A DNA stretch of 64,000 bases from JALYJG01 sp033763555. Lineage in GTDB: Bacteria; Pseudomonadota; Alphaproteobacteria; UBA9219. The notes below the pieces were generated by a model, which saw only the letters and a program-made list of their open reading frames with translations, did no database searches and was not told where the DNA came from. Numbering within the stretch: the stretch's first letter is position 1; each line of letters begins with the position of its first letter. A program made the position numbers and the translations under genes. Shown here one piece after another: positions 1-8,072 of this stretch. The stretch spans positions 15,859-79,858 of the forward strand of contig JANRKK010000045.1 in NCBI GenBank assembly GCA_033763555.1. Direction: 5' to 3'.

Positions 1-1211
1 GCTTTGCCGATGATCCCCAGCGTTTTAATCTGGCTGTCACCTATGGCAGCATTACCTTCGGTTATCTTCTGCTGGTTTCCGTTACGGCTCTCCAAGGCGG
101 CTTGTTGAATGCCAATCGGCATTTTGCGCCCTTTGCCATTGCTCCCGTCATTCTGAACGCCATCATGATTGCCGGACTTCTCTATGCGAAATGGGAAGGT
201 CTGGAAGCAGGGCTGATTGGCTCATGGGCTTTGATCGCGGGCGGCGTGGCGCAATGCGCTTGGCTTTATGTCTATTGCCGCCGTCAGGGTCTTTCTTTGG
301 GTTTTGCCTGGCCCCGTTGGACAAGCGATGTCCGGCGCTTTTTCAAACTTGTCGGGCCGGGTGTGATCGGCATCAGCGCTGATCAAATCCACCTGCTGGT
401 TTCGACCATTTTGGCTTCAACGCTGCCTTCAGGTGCCATTGCGGCGCTTTATTATGCCGACCGAGTTAATCAACTTCCTTTTGGTGTTATCGGCGGTGCA
501 ATTGCAACAACTCTGCTGCCCGTCTTGACTCATCACATCGCCGCCCGCGAAACCAAGGAAACGACCCATCATTTCAGCCGCGCGATTGAGATCGCCCTCC
601 TCGTCAGCCTGCCTGTGGGCCTGGTTCTGCTTCTGGCGGCCGAACCGCTTATCCGCATTTTGTTCCAGCATGGTGCGTTCGATGCCGAAAATACCCGCTC
701 TACGGCACAGGCCCTTGCCAGCTACGCGCTGGCTATTCCGGCCTATATGATGGTGCGCATTCTGAATATGCGTTTCTTCGCACATGAAGATACGAAAACG
801 CCTGTGCTTGTGACCTTTATTGCCGTTCTCGCGAATGGCGGTGCAGCATGGCTGCTCAAGCCTTCACTTGGCCATGTCGGCATTGCTTTGGCCTTCACCT
901 TCGCCCTTTGGGTTAATGCCGTCTGTTTAAGCTTTCTTTTGTGGCAACGAGGTCAGTTTCGCGTTGACCGGACTTTAAAACGGCACCTACCGCGCCTTGC
1001 CGGAGCCGCAGCCATTATGGGAGGTGTGTTGATGGTGAGCGTAAGGCTGAATGAAAGTCTGAGCGAAGTTCTTGTGTTGCCAGACTTTATCTATGATCTG
1101 GTCGTTTTGGGCATCCGACTTGGCGTAAGCGGCATGGCTTACCTTGCAGTCCTTGATATGCTGGGTGTCGCGCGCCTGTCGGATATCAAGAAGCTTTTGA
1201 AACGCGCTTGA
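1..1211 (+). CDS. murJ: Lipid II flippase MurJ (MviN), 3' part only
   Basis: MurJ flips the lipid-linked peptidoglycan precursor across the inner membrane. The gene runs in from the left edge. The frame is open from base 3 and gives about 402 residues of a family usually near 510, so roughly the first 100 residues lie outside the window. The visible part shows about ten hydrophobic segments and the MurJ-type stretches RFNLAVTYGS near the edge, LPFGVIGGAIATTLLPVL, and LFQHGAFDAENT in the second half. Its 3' end overlaps the convergent WecG-type gene by 26 bp. Identity is firm from whole-protein character. The true start cannot be seen. Confidence 0.93.
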   Translation, partial: FADDPQRFNLAVTYGSITFGYLLLVSVTALQGGLLNANRHFAPFAIAPVILNAIMIAGLLYAKWEGLEAGLIGSWALIAGGVAQCAWLYVYCRRQGLSLGFAWPRWTSDVRRFFKLVGPGVIGISADQIHLLVSTILASTLPSGAIAALYYADRVNQLPFGVIGGAIATTLLPVLTHHIAARETKETTHHFSRAIEIALLVSLPVGLVLLLAAEPLIRILFQHGAFDAENTRSTAQALASYALAIPAYMMVRILNMRFFAHEDTKTPVLVTFIAVLANGGAAWLLKPSLGHVGIALAFTFALWVNAVCLSFLLWQRGQFRVDRTLKRHLPRLAGAAAIMGGVLMVSVRLNESLSEVLVLPDFIYDLVVLGIRLGVSGMAYLAVLDMLGVARLSDIKKLLKRA

Positions 1212-1956
1212 GATAAACGCCTTTCACTTTTTCGACGATAGCGCAGACGAGTTTCTTGATAAAAACCTGATACTCGATCAGGTAACGGCGCCACAATCTG
1301 CCCGGCTCTTTGTAGAGCCTGTACAGAAAGCGTATATTCCACTCATCAACCCAGCGCGGGTAGTACGGATCAGCCAGCAAATACTGGTCAAAAAATCCGC
1401 CGCAGGTAATGGCCATGCCTTTGTATCCCGCATCGCGCAAGGCTAGCAAAAAGGCTTCCTGACGCGGCGCACCCATAGCCACAATGACGGCATCAGGCGA
1501 TTTGGCGATGACACCTTCCACTTTCGGCCCGAAATCGCCGTATCCATGGAATGTGCCGACAATTTTTAATTCGGGATAATGGACATGGAGTTTTTCATGC
1601 ATGGATTCATCCACGCCCGGATCGCCACCGACGAGCATAAGGGATGCTTTGCGTTCAATGACCGCCCGCAAGAAAGGATCAGCCAATGACGTCATGTCAA
1701 AGCTGACCCGCTGACAATCCTCTTTCGTCAGTAAACGGCAGGCCAATGCAACGCCTTCGCCATCCGGCAAGTTGAGGGACATCTGTTCCAGTGTAGGAAC
1801 ATATTCAGGGCGCTTCTCAGCCAAAGCCCAGGCGGCTGGATTGATAAAGGTCACAAGGCGCGGCTTGCCCTTTTTCTGCAGCAACTGACAGACGCCTTCA
1901 ACGCTCGCGCCGACATCCAGCGGCAATCCAAGAAAAGTGATACGCTTCATACTCAT
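1186..1956 (-). CDS. WecG/TagA/CpsF-family glycosyltransferase
   Basis: Members of this family (GT26) transfer a sugar, often N-acetylmannosamine or a hexose, to an undecaprenyl-diphosphate-linked acceptor in surface-polysaccharide assembly. The 256-residue protein shows the conserved order FINPAAWALA (acceptor-binding region), PDGEGVALACRLL, GGDPGVDE, DAVIVAMGAPRQE and CGGFFDQ, then a C-terminal RWVDEWNIRFLYRLYKEPGRLWRRY region typical for the family (written here as RWVDEWNIRFLYRLYKEP followed by GRLWRRY). The ATG at 1956 is preferred because GGA lies 7 nt upstream. A TTG at 1968 and an ATG at 1950 are alternatives. It follows the GT2 gene at 1971-3050 on the same strand, so the two are probably co-transcribed. 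The exact sugar is not deducible. Confidence 0.88.
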   Translation of the reverse strand: MSMKRITFLGLPLDVGASVEGVCQLLQKKGKPRLVTFINPAAWALAEKRPEYVPTLEQMSLNLPDGEGVALACRLLTKEDCQRVSFDMTSLADPFLRAVIERKASLMLVGGDPGVDESMHEKLHVHYPELKIVGTFHGYGDFGPKVEGVIAKSPDAVIVAMGAPRQEAFLLALRDAGYKGMAITCGGFFDQYLLADPYYPRWVDEWNIRFLYRLYKEPGRLWRRYLIEYQVFIKKLVCAIVEKVKGVYLKRVSKAS

Positions 1957-1970
1957 GTTTGTGTCCAATC

Positions 1971-3050
1971 TTATGCCTGTTTGCGCGCCTGTCCGGTTAG
2001 ATCCGAGCGATAGGCTGCAAAGGCAGTATCATCCTTGATCAGCCCCAGCCGCACAAGATCGCCGGAATTCCTGTACATAACGCTTTTTCCATAGAAGAAC
2101 GACATGCGAGGGTCTGATTCCATGGCCTTAAGATAACGGGCATATTCGCTTGCGCCATCAAAATGTTCACCGCGCTTGACCTCTCCCATAACCCGTTCGT
2201 GGAAATCTGAAAAAAACTTGAAATGCAGCAAGGCGCCTGTGACCGAAGCCAGCTTGAGGGGCGAAACCATGTGGCTGTTGACCAATTGGAAACCGGGTTT
2301 CACCTGAAACAGGGGAACTTTGAAAAGAATGGGCGGCACCGAGCAATTGACCGACAGTTGAATGCCAAAACGGCTTAAAAGATCGCGCAGACGGCGTAAA
2401 ATTTTGGTTTTGGCTACGGCCCACATCCCTGCCCTGTGATACTCAGGATAAAAGCGCCGCAAACGCGGGCCGCCGACAGGCTCGATACGGGGAAACGGCT
2501 TTTTGGCAAAAGGCGCCTTCAGACGTGGCCGGAATTTATATTCCGTATCAAGATAAGGGCAAACTTCGAGGAAAGGCTGGCCTTGTTTATAGACCGCCTC
2601 GGCCACAGGCCCGCGATTATACATATCGATCATGGCCGTATAGAGCCCTTCTGCACCTGTACCTTCCAGATAGGTGCAGAACTCAGGCAGTAACACACTC
2701 TCACAGCCCGGATAGATCAGCATCTCATCGGCATCAAGGATAAGCCACCAGTGCGAGCCTTCGCCATATTGCTGCAAGATATGCTCATGCCAGAGAACGC
2801 CATATTTTGCAGTAGCGAATGATTCTGACGTGGAAAAGACATGGCAGTCTTTCTGCTGCGCCAAAAATTCCAGGCTGCCATCTGTGGAACCATTATCGAC
2901 CACAAAAAAACGGCTGATACCCAGCTTGCGGTAATAGCTCAGGAGCCAAGGCAGCCTCTGCGCCTCGTTGCGCGCGATGATAATAGCGCGGCATTCGGGC
3001 GTGCTGTTCTCGATAAGATGAGAGTCGAGGCGTTGCAGGGTACTGGCCAT
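1971..3050 (-). CDS. Glycosyltransferase family 2 protein
   Basis: Predicted cytoplasmic GT-A fold glycosyltransferase of the branch with the Glyco_tranf_2_4-like pattern. The sequence has IIIARNEAQRLPWLLSYY near residue 25, VVDNGSTDGSLEFL near residue 50 and WWLILDADEMLIYPG near residue 100. The DAD serves as the metal and nucleotide-sugar binding DXD. The C-terminal half has no recognisable domain. At 359 residues it is normal for a single-domain enzyme with an extension. It sits directly upstream of the WecG-type gene with a gap of under 20 bp, which suggests a shared surface-glycan job. Donor and acceptor are unknown. No strong ribosome binding site precedes the ATG at 3050. Confidence 0.85.
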   Translation of the reverse strand: MASTLQRLDSHLIENSTPECRAIIIARNEAQRLPWLLSYYRKLGISRFFVVDNGSTDGSLEFLAQQKDCHVFSTSESFATAKYGVLWHEHILQQYGEGSHWWLILDADEMLIYPGCESVLLPEFCTYLEGTGAEGLYTAMIDMYNRGPVAEAVYKQGQPFLEVCPYLDTEYKFRPRLKAPFAKKPFPRIEPVGGPRLRRFYPEYHRAGMWAVAKTKILRRLRDLLSRFGIQLSVNCSVPPILFKVPLFQVKPGFQLVNSHMVSPLKLASVTGALLHFKFFSDFHERVMGEVKRGEHFDGASEYARYLKAMESDPRMSFFYGKSVMYRNSGDLVRLGLIKDDTAFAAYRSDLTGQARKQA

Positions 3051-3188
3051 CAGTCTGTCGTGAGATTAAGGGTTATGCGCAGGCAATGATTAAAAAATCA
3101 GCCGCTGTAATATGGGCATTGTATATAGCATATAACGTTAAACTTCAAGTTATTACAATAAGTTATTGAATTTTCTGTAACTATAGGT
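3051..3188. other. AT-rich spacer between GT2 and acyltransferase genes
   Basis: About 140 bp, clearly richer in A and T than its neighbours, with overlapping TTATT/AATAA runs. It lies downstream of the acyltransferase-3 gene and upstream of the GT2 gene, both on the minus strand, so it most likely carries the GT2 promoter. I cannot pick convincing -35 and -10 boxes and see no good terminator hairpin. Confidence 0.35.
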
Positions 3189-4340
3189 TTAGCGTTTTGC
3201 GAGCTTTCGCCCAAGGGCCATGGCGGGCATTTCGACAAAGCGGTTCATGAGGGCTGAAGCTGTCAGGGAAGCTGCCAGTACAACCAAAACGACTGCTCCA
3301 TAGGGTAATATCCCCAGCAATTCACGGAACAAAAGAATGAGGATGGGTAAGTGAAGCAGATAGAGACTGTAGGAGATATGCCCCAGCCAAACTAAAGCTT
3401 TAGCTTCCAAGAGTTTCCGAATTTGAGCAGCTTCAACGGCCAGTATTACTAGAACCACCGCGCCAACGCCGTACAGAACATCCGCATAATGCGAATGCGG
3501 AATGGGGAACATCAATAAAGGAATAAGCAGTAGCGCATAGCGCTTGGGTGCCGATAGCTTGCGCATATAGCCATGGATTTCTCTTGCGTGCTTGCTGATT
3601 AATATTCCGGCCATGAAAAACGGAATAAACCGTGCCGTAATAACCCAGGTAATAAGAAAACTGTCAGTTCGGACAAGCCAATGATCCGTCTGTCCTGAAA
3701 CCAGCAAAAGCCCTGTAGCGACAACGTATAAAATGATACCTGCAATAACAGCCTTTTTTGTGCTGCGGCATAGCAGCATGAGAAGTGGGAAAATAATCGA
3801 GATGCGCATTTCATAAACCAGCGACCACATCACGGTATTGAGGGACATGGTTTTTTCCGTTCCCACCATCAGAAGATGTCCCATGAAGGTAAGAAAATCG
3901 GGCGGCGCCGCAGGCCATATGCCTTGCAGCCATTGGCTTGTCCCCTCGCCTGTATGGCCAAACCCTATTTGATACAGCAAGGCCGCAAGGAAGATGGATA
4001 CGAAGAAAGGTATGTAAATCCGGCAGATGCGTTTGATAAGATAATGCGGATAATCCGGCTGTTTCCCGCGCAAAAACGGCAAGGCCAACACATAGCCGCT
4101 GAGAACAAAAAAGATAATCACCGAAGCGTGGCCGTTGATGAAAAGCCGCAAAGGCGTATAGCGTATCCAATTCAACTGCCAGCGCAGCTCTTCCGGCCAG
4201 GTTAGATAACAATGCGAAAAAACGACTACGAGCGCGGCAATACCGCGCAAGGAATCCAGCGCTTCGATCCGCCCCGAGAAAGCGTTTTTGACGTCTTTAT
4301 CCATGCGTGCTTTTAACCCATCGCCCAAAACCGGATGCAT
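3189..4340 (-). CDS. Acyltransferase 3 family membrane protein (OafA/YrhL type)
   Basis: Integral membrane O-acyltransferase family that acetylates or otherwise acylates polysaccharides, lipid A or other envelope glycans. The 383-residue protein begins its conserved core with IEALDSLRGIAALVVVFSHCY near residues 26-46 (the family RxxDxLRG-like opening and the SH catalytic histidine). It then has about ten hydrophobic segments including ASVIIFFVLSGYVLALPFL and LVWLGHISYSLYLLHLP. There is no periplasmic SGNH domain. ATG 4340 gives 12 residues before a second ATG at 4304 that could be the real start. Base composition is a little lower in GC than flanking genes. Substrate unknown; the surrounding glycosyltransferases suggest exopolysaccharide. 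Confidence 0.88.
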   Translation of the reverse strand: MHPVLGDGLKARMDKDVKNAFSGRIEALDSLRGIAALVVVFSHCYLTWPEELRWQLNWIRYTPLRLFINGHASVIIFFVLSGYVLALPFLRGKQPDYPHYLIKRICRIYIPFFVSIFLAALLYQIGFGHTGEGTSQWLQGIWPAAPPDFLTFMGHLLMVGTEKTMSLNTVMWSLVYEMRISIIFPLLMLLCRSTKKAVIAGIILYVVATGLLLVSGQTDHWLVRTDSFLITWVITARFIPFFMAGILISKHAREIHGYMRKLSAPKRYALLLIPLLMFPIPHSHYADVLYGVGAVVLVILAVEAAQIRKLLEAKALVWLGHISYSLYLLHLPILILLFRELLGILPYGAVVLVVLAASLTASALMNRFVEMPAMALGRKLAKR

Positions 4341-4505
4341 ACTAATGTATTGAAATGTAATAAGAAATTAATTTTTCTCTTTCCTGTGCAACCCCTTTTG
4401 CTATAGATTGCCGAGGAAATCAGCCATATCGCAGCGCAATATTCCTGCCGAAATCGGCTCATACGAATTGATAATGAGATTTTTGTCAAAGGACACTCCG
4501 TAACT

Positions 4506-5537
4506 ATGAAGCGCGCTGTTGTTTTTCCGGGATTAGGTAGTCAAGCCATCGGTATGGGTGCGCAACTGGCGCAATCCTTTGCTGAAGCGCGTCTGGTGTT
4601 CGAGGAAGTGGATGAGGCTCTCGGCCAGAACTTGACAAGCCTGATGTTCACCGGACCGCAAAAGGAGCTCGATCTTCCCGAAAATGCTCAACCCGCGCTT
4701 GTTGCCGTAGGTGTTGCCGTCGCGCGTACCCTCGAAGGCCAAGGCGACATCGATCTGCCAGATATGGCCCATTACATCGCAGGCCACAGCCTTGGTGAAT
4801 ACACAGCGCTCTGCGCTGCCGGAAGCTACGCGTTGGGTGATATGGTGCGCTTTTTAAAGCAGCATGGCCAGATCGTCCGTCAGGCATTCCCTGACCCTAT
4901 CGGCGGTATGGCCGTTCTGAGTGGCGTGGATTGGGCGGTTGCACAGAAAATCTGCGATGAAGCCGCGCAGGGAGAAGTCTGCTTTACCGCCAATGATAAT
5001 GCTGCCGATCAGGTGGTGATCAGCGGCCATATTGGAGCCATCAACCGGGTGCTTGAAACTGCGCCTGCGTACGGATGCCGCCGTAGCATAAAACTCCCCG
5101 TTTATGCGCCTTACCACAGCCCGTTGGCTCAGCCGATACTCGACATGACAGGTGGATTGCTCAAAGCCCTGCCCGTGAAAAAGCCGTCATTGCCATGGCT
5201 TGCCAATGGTATTGTTGAGACCGTTACCGATGCCGCTGGTATTGCCGATCTGTTGAACCGTCAGGTAACCGGGCGTGTACGCTGGCGTGAATCCATGATC
5301 TATCTGAAAGACCGTGGTGTCGGTGAAATCGTCAATTGCGGCCCTGGAAAAGTTCTTGCTGGGCTCGCCAAGAAGACTCACGAGCAGGTCCGGACAATTT
5401 CGCTGAATACGCCTGAGGAAATCTATGGCTTCCTCGATAGTCTTGCTTCCGGAACAGATTCGTTGGCGGCCGAGTCTGCTCCCGCCGAAACGCTGGAACG
5501 CAAGCAAACCATCTATTCCAGCCAGGAAAACCTATAA
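4506..5537 (+). CDS. FabD-like acyl-CoA:ACP transacylase, atypical acyl pocket
   Basis: Acyltransferase-domain protein of the malonyl-CoA:ACP transacylase family. The active-site nucleophile is visible in GHSLGEY (Ser95) and the catalytic histidine in PVYAPYHS (His204). ANDNAADQVVISGH and NCGPGKVLAGL also match the family. Two normally conserved residues differ: the family GQGSQ is GLGSQ (Leu10), and the arginine that binds the malonyl carboxylate (Arg117 in E. coli FabD, in MRGKFMQ) is His120 in KQHGQIV. Length is 343 against about 310, with a polar C-terminal tail of about 35 residues. It stands alone, without fabH, fabG, acpP or fabF, 45 bp before an acyltransferase-3 gene. It could be the housekeeping FabD or a paralogue using another acyl group. 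Confidence 0.8.
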   Translation: MKRAVVFPGLGSQAIGMGAQLAQSFAEARLVFEEVDEALGQNLTSLMFTGPQKELDLPENAQPALVAVGVAVARTLEGQGDIDLPDMAHYIAGHSLGEYTALCAAGSYALGDMVRFLKQHGQIVRQAFPDPIGGMAVLSGVDWAVAQKICDEAAQGEVCFTANDNAADQVVISGHIGAINRVLETAPAYGCRRSIKLPVYAPYHSPLAQPILDMTGGLLKALPVKKPSLPWLANGIVETVTDAAGIADLLNRQVTGRVRWRESMIYLKDRGVGEIVNCGPGKVLAGLAKKTHEQVRTISLNTPEEIYGFLDSLASGTDSLAAESAPAETLERKQTIYSSQENL

Positions 5538-5559
5538 TTAACTAAATCCAGTGCATAAC

Positions 5560-5580
5560 CGACGGACTGATTCTATCCGT
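5560..5580. repeat. Short inverted repeat before the second acyltransferase gene
   Basis: GACGGA and TCCGTC face each other across 9 bases in the 45-bp gap between the FabD-like gene and the GTG start at 5583. There is no T-tract, so this is not a classical terminator. It could form a small RNA hairpin next to the start codon. Regulatory meaning is a guess. Confidence 0.3.
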
Positions 5581-5582
5581 CC

Positions 5583-6563
5583 GTGAGCAAGCCTATGGCC
5601 ACTTCCAAAAAACGTGACATCGCACAGGATATCGCCAAGGCGATCGGCATTCTCGCTGTGGTCTACGCCCATGTTCTGTGGGGCCTGGTCAGTTCCTCTA
5701 TTTTTGCAGATGGCAATCCGTTGCATTTCATCGATATGGGACTGCAAATCTACACGATGCCGCTTTTCTTCCTGCTGGCCGGGTATAACGCCCCATCCAG
5801 CCTCAAGCGTTCTACGCCTGCTGAATTTATCCGCAAACGCGCCAGTATGCTGATACCTGTTTATCTGATCTGGTCGGTGGTACAGGGCGGCATGAAATAC
5901 GCGCTGAGCGGACAGGTGAATGATCCTGTAACGCTTCAGGATCTTTTAGCTATTCCCTACAAACCCATTGGCCAGTTTTGGTTTCTCTATGCTCTCTTGA
6001 TTTACCATATCGCTACGGCGTTGCTTTACCGTCGGCCATGGGTTCTTGCATCTCTTGCCATTGCAGCCTTTCTGGCCAATCCATGGCTGGAGGATTTCCC
6101 CCGGGATTATTGTTACAGCGGTATTTTTTATGTTCTCGGATTCCTTCTGGCAAACAAAGATCTTCCGTCCATCAAGGCAAAACACATCGCCCCTGCCCTT
6201 GGGGTTGCGGTTATTGTGTATGCCTGCGGATTGGCCATGAATTGGAGTTATGGCCTGGACTCGCGCAATCTCTTGCTGTTGCCTGCAACATTATCCGGCA
6301 TTGGGCTGGTTATGTTTTTATCTCAAAAATTGTCGGCATCGTCTGCAGGACCTGCTCTGGCCTATGTCGGCCGCGCATCACTCGCCATCTATGTGCTGCA
6401 TGTCATTTGCTTTGCCGGATGGCGCGCTTTTATACTGAAGCTTGGTGTGACGGAGGCCTATGTGCATCTCGTAACAGGTACGCTGGTTGGCCTCGGCGTA
6501 CCTCTACTACTTTATAGTGTTCTAGGGCGCTTTAAGCTTCGTCGTTACGCCTATCTTGGCTGA
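5583..6563 (+). CDS. Acyltransferase 3 family membrane protein
   Basis: Second O-acyltransferase-3-like protein, 326 residues with about ten membrane segments. The opening RDIAQDIAKAIGILAVVYAH (residues 11-30) corresponds to the family N-terminus with the catalytic-type histidine. YTMPLFFLLAGYNAP and ASLAIYVLHVICF are further family stretches. This variant resembles the WcaK/NodX/OafA-like short branch that acts on polysaccharide chains. The start is GTG 5583; ATG 5595 is also possible. It follows the FabD-like gene by 45 bp in the same direction, so the two may be one transcript supplying and using an acyl group. It overlaps the convergent polymerase gene by 42 bp. Confidence 0.82.
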   Translation: MSKPMATSKKRDIAQDIAKAIGILAVVYAHVLWGLVSSSIFADGNPLHFIDMGLQIYTMPLFFLLAGYNAPSSLKRSTPAEFIRKRASMLIPVYLIWSVVQGGMKYALSGQVNDPVTLQDLLAIPYKPIGQFWFLYALLIYHIATALLYRRPWVLASLAIAAFLANPWLEDFPRDYCYSGIFYVLGFLLANKDLPSIKAKHIAPALGVAVIVYACGLAMNWSYGLDSRNLLLLPATLSGIGLVMFLSQKLSASSAGPALAYVGRASLAIYVLHVICFAGWRAFILKLGVTEAYVHLVTGTLVGLGVPLLLYSVLGRFKLRRYAYLG

Positions 6564-8072
6564 AGCCGGATCTTTCGGCATTTCAGCCTGCCAGTGCCGT
6601 GCGACCAATACACCGCTGAGCAGAAGCCACAACCCCCATCCAGCAGGTGACAGTGCTTCTTCCTGAAAAATGCCATTCACGAAAAGAATAGCCAGCGCCA
6701 GCGGAATAAGCGTGAGGCGCGGTTCGGAAACAAAATACAGGCTCGATTTCCACACGGCTTTCCAGAGATACCAGTAGAAAAAGAAAAGCACGATGGTACC
6801 GATACCCATTTGATAGAACGCCACGCCAAAAGCGCTTTCAAATCCGAAGTTGGCGCCGAAATTCTGGAAGAATTGAAGGCCCGAGGTTGTTTCATTCAAC
6901 CCCTTGCTGGACAGGGTACCACCGACGCCGATGCCGTGGCCTGCGGGATTCATCAGAAATCCTTTGATGCCGCCAAGGAAGCCCATAACGTGGAAATCCC
7001 GGGTCGACAGGCCGTAGGCTATCCCCACCACAGCATAACCGATCATACAGGCCAGCAGTGCCGTCAAAACCCAGGCGCGATTGCGCGTCCGTATATAAAG
7101 CATGTAAAGCCCAAAACAGACGAGCAGCATAATAAGAGGGCCTTTGGCACCCACAAGAGTTGCAATGACGAAACAGAAGAAGGCCAGAAAATAAAAGCGG
7201 TATATGAAACAAACGATGCAACAAAAAACCAGATCATAGGCATAGGAAATAGGATGAAAGATAGGGCCGTTCGGACGCAAAATACGGAAATCCAGTCCCA
7301 TCATGCCTGATAGATTCAGATAATTTCCACTGCTGTGATTGATGACGTCCATGACGTTATCAAACACTTCGGTTTCGGCGGAAGCCGTTGAGAATTTCAG
7401 GCGCATAAAATCGGCGGCATTAAAGAAGGAATACAAATCATACGTCCAAAAAAACTCCACCAGCCCCCATGTCACAAGAATAAGGGCCAGAAGACGGATG
7501 ATATTGATGACGTAACCAAGCCTCAGCCGGAAACCGAATGCCAAGCCGATTGCCAGCAGCAATCCGCCCGTAAGATAGACGCGCACATAGACAAGAACGC
7601 TTGACAGGTTTACCTGTAAAAGTCCCAAAACGGCATAAAATCCGACGACAACAAAGAAGAAAAACATCCAGCGCAGAAGCGGCAGATTTTCCTTTGGAAA
7701 GCGGCCGCGCAGTTTTAGCCAGACCGGAAAGCATATCAACGATGTAAAGAAAATATTCAGAAAGCCTGTCCCCAGAAGCAGACGAAAATCGTCAAAATCT
7801 TGGATATTGGCGGCTGCTAAGGCAATAAAAGCATTCTGAAGAAAAAAACATCCCATAAGCAAGGCAAAAGAGACTTCGGCACTGAGCAGGACAGCCAGAA
7901 GTGTCATGGCAATCAGCCATATGAATCCAGGTGATCCGAATCCCGTTCCCAAAACGGCATGTACCCCAAGGATTAGCAAAGCCACGGTCATAGCCATGAC
8001 GGCCTGAATCAGACTCTGCCGTTGGTCCATGGTGACGGCGTTAATTGTTTTGAATTGCGTGCGCAATGTCAT
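6522..8072 (-). CDS. O-antigen polymerase/ligase-like membrane protein
   Basis: A 516-residue, very hydrophobic protein with about twelve membrane segments. It has a large loop in the second half, around residues 365-400, that contains the glycine-rich stretch NPAGHGIGVGGTLSSKG, typical in character and position for Wzy/WaaL-type proteins. I infer a role in polymerising or ligating lipid-linked glycan repeats at the periplasmic face. Its ATG overlaps the stop of the GH5 gene in an ATGA (8069-8072), so translation is probably coupled with GH5 and the UXS-like gene upstream. Sequence identity in this family is always poor, so function rests on topology and context. Confidence 0.72.
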   Translation of the reverse strand: MTLRTQFKTINAVTMDQRQSLIQAVMAMTVALLILGVHAVLGTGFGSPGFIWLIAMTLLAVLLSAEVSFALLMGCFFLQNAFIALAAANIQDFDDFRLLLGTGFLNIFFTSLICFPVWLKLRGRFPKENLPLLRWMFFFFVVVGFYAVLGLLQVNLSSVLVYVRVYLTGGLLLAIGLAFGFRLRLGYVINIIRLLALILVTWGLVEFFWTYDLYSFFNAADFMRLKFSTASAETEVFDNVMDVINHSSGNYLNLSGMMGLDFRILRPNGPIFHPISYAYDLVFCCIVCFIYRFYFLAFFCFVIATLVGAKGPLIMLLVCFGLYMLYIRTRNRAWVLTALLACMIGYAVVGIAYGLSTRDFHVMGFLGGIKGFLMNPAGHGIGVGGTLSSKGLNETTSGLQFFQNFGANFGFESAFGVAFYQMGIGTIVLFFFYWYLWKAVWKSSLYFVSEPRLTLIPLALAILFVNGIFQEEALSPAGWGLWLLLSGVLVARHWQAEMPKDPASAKIGVTTKLKAP

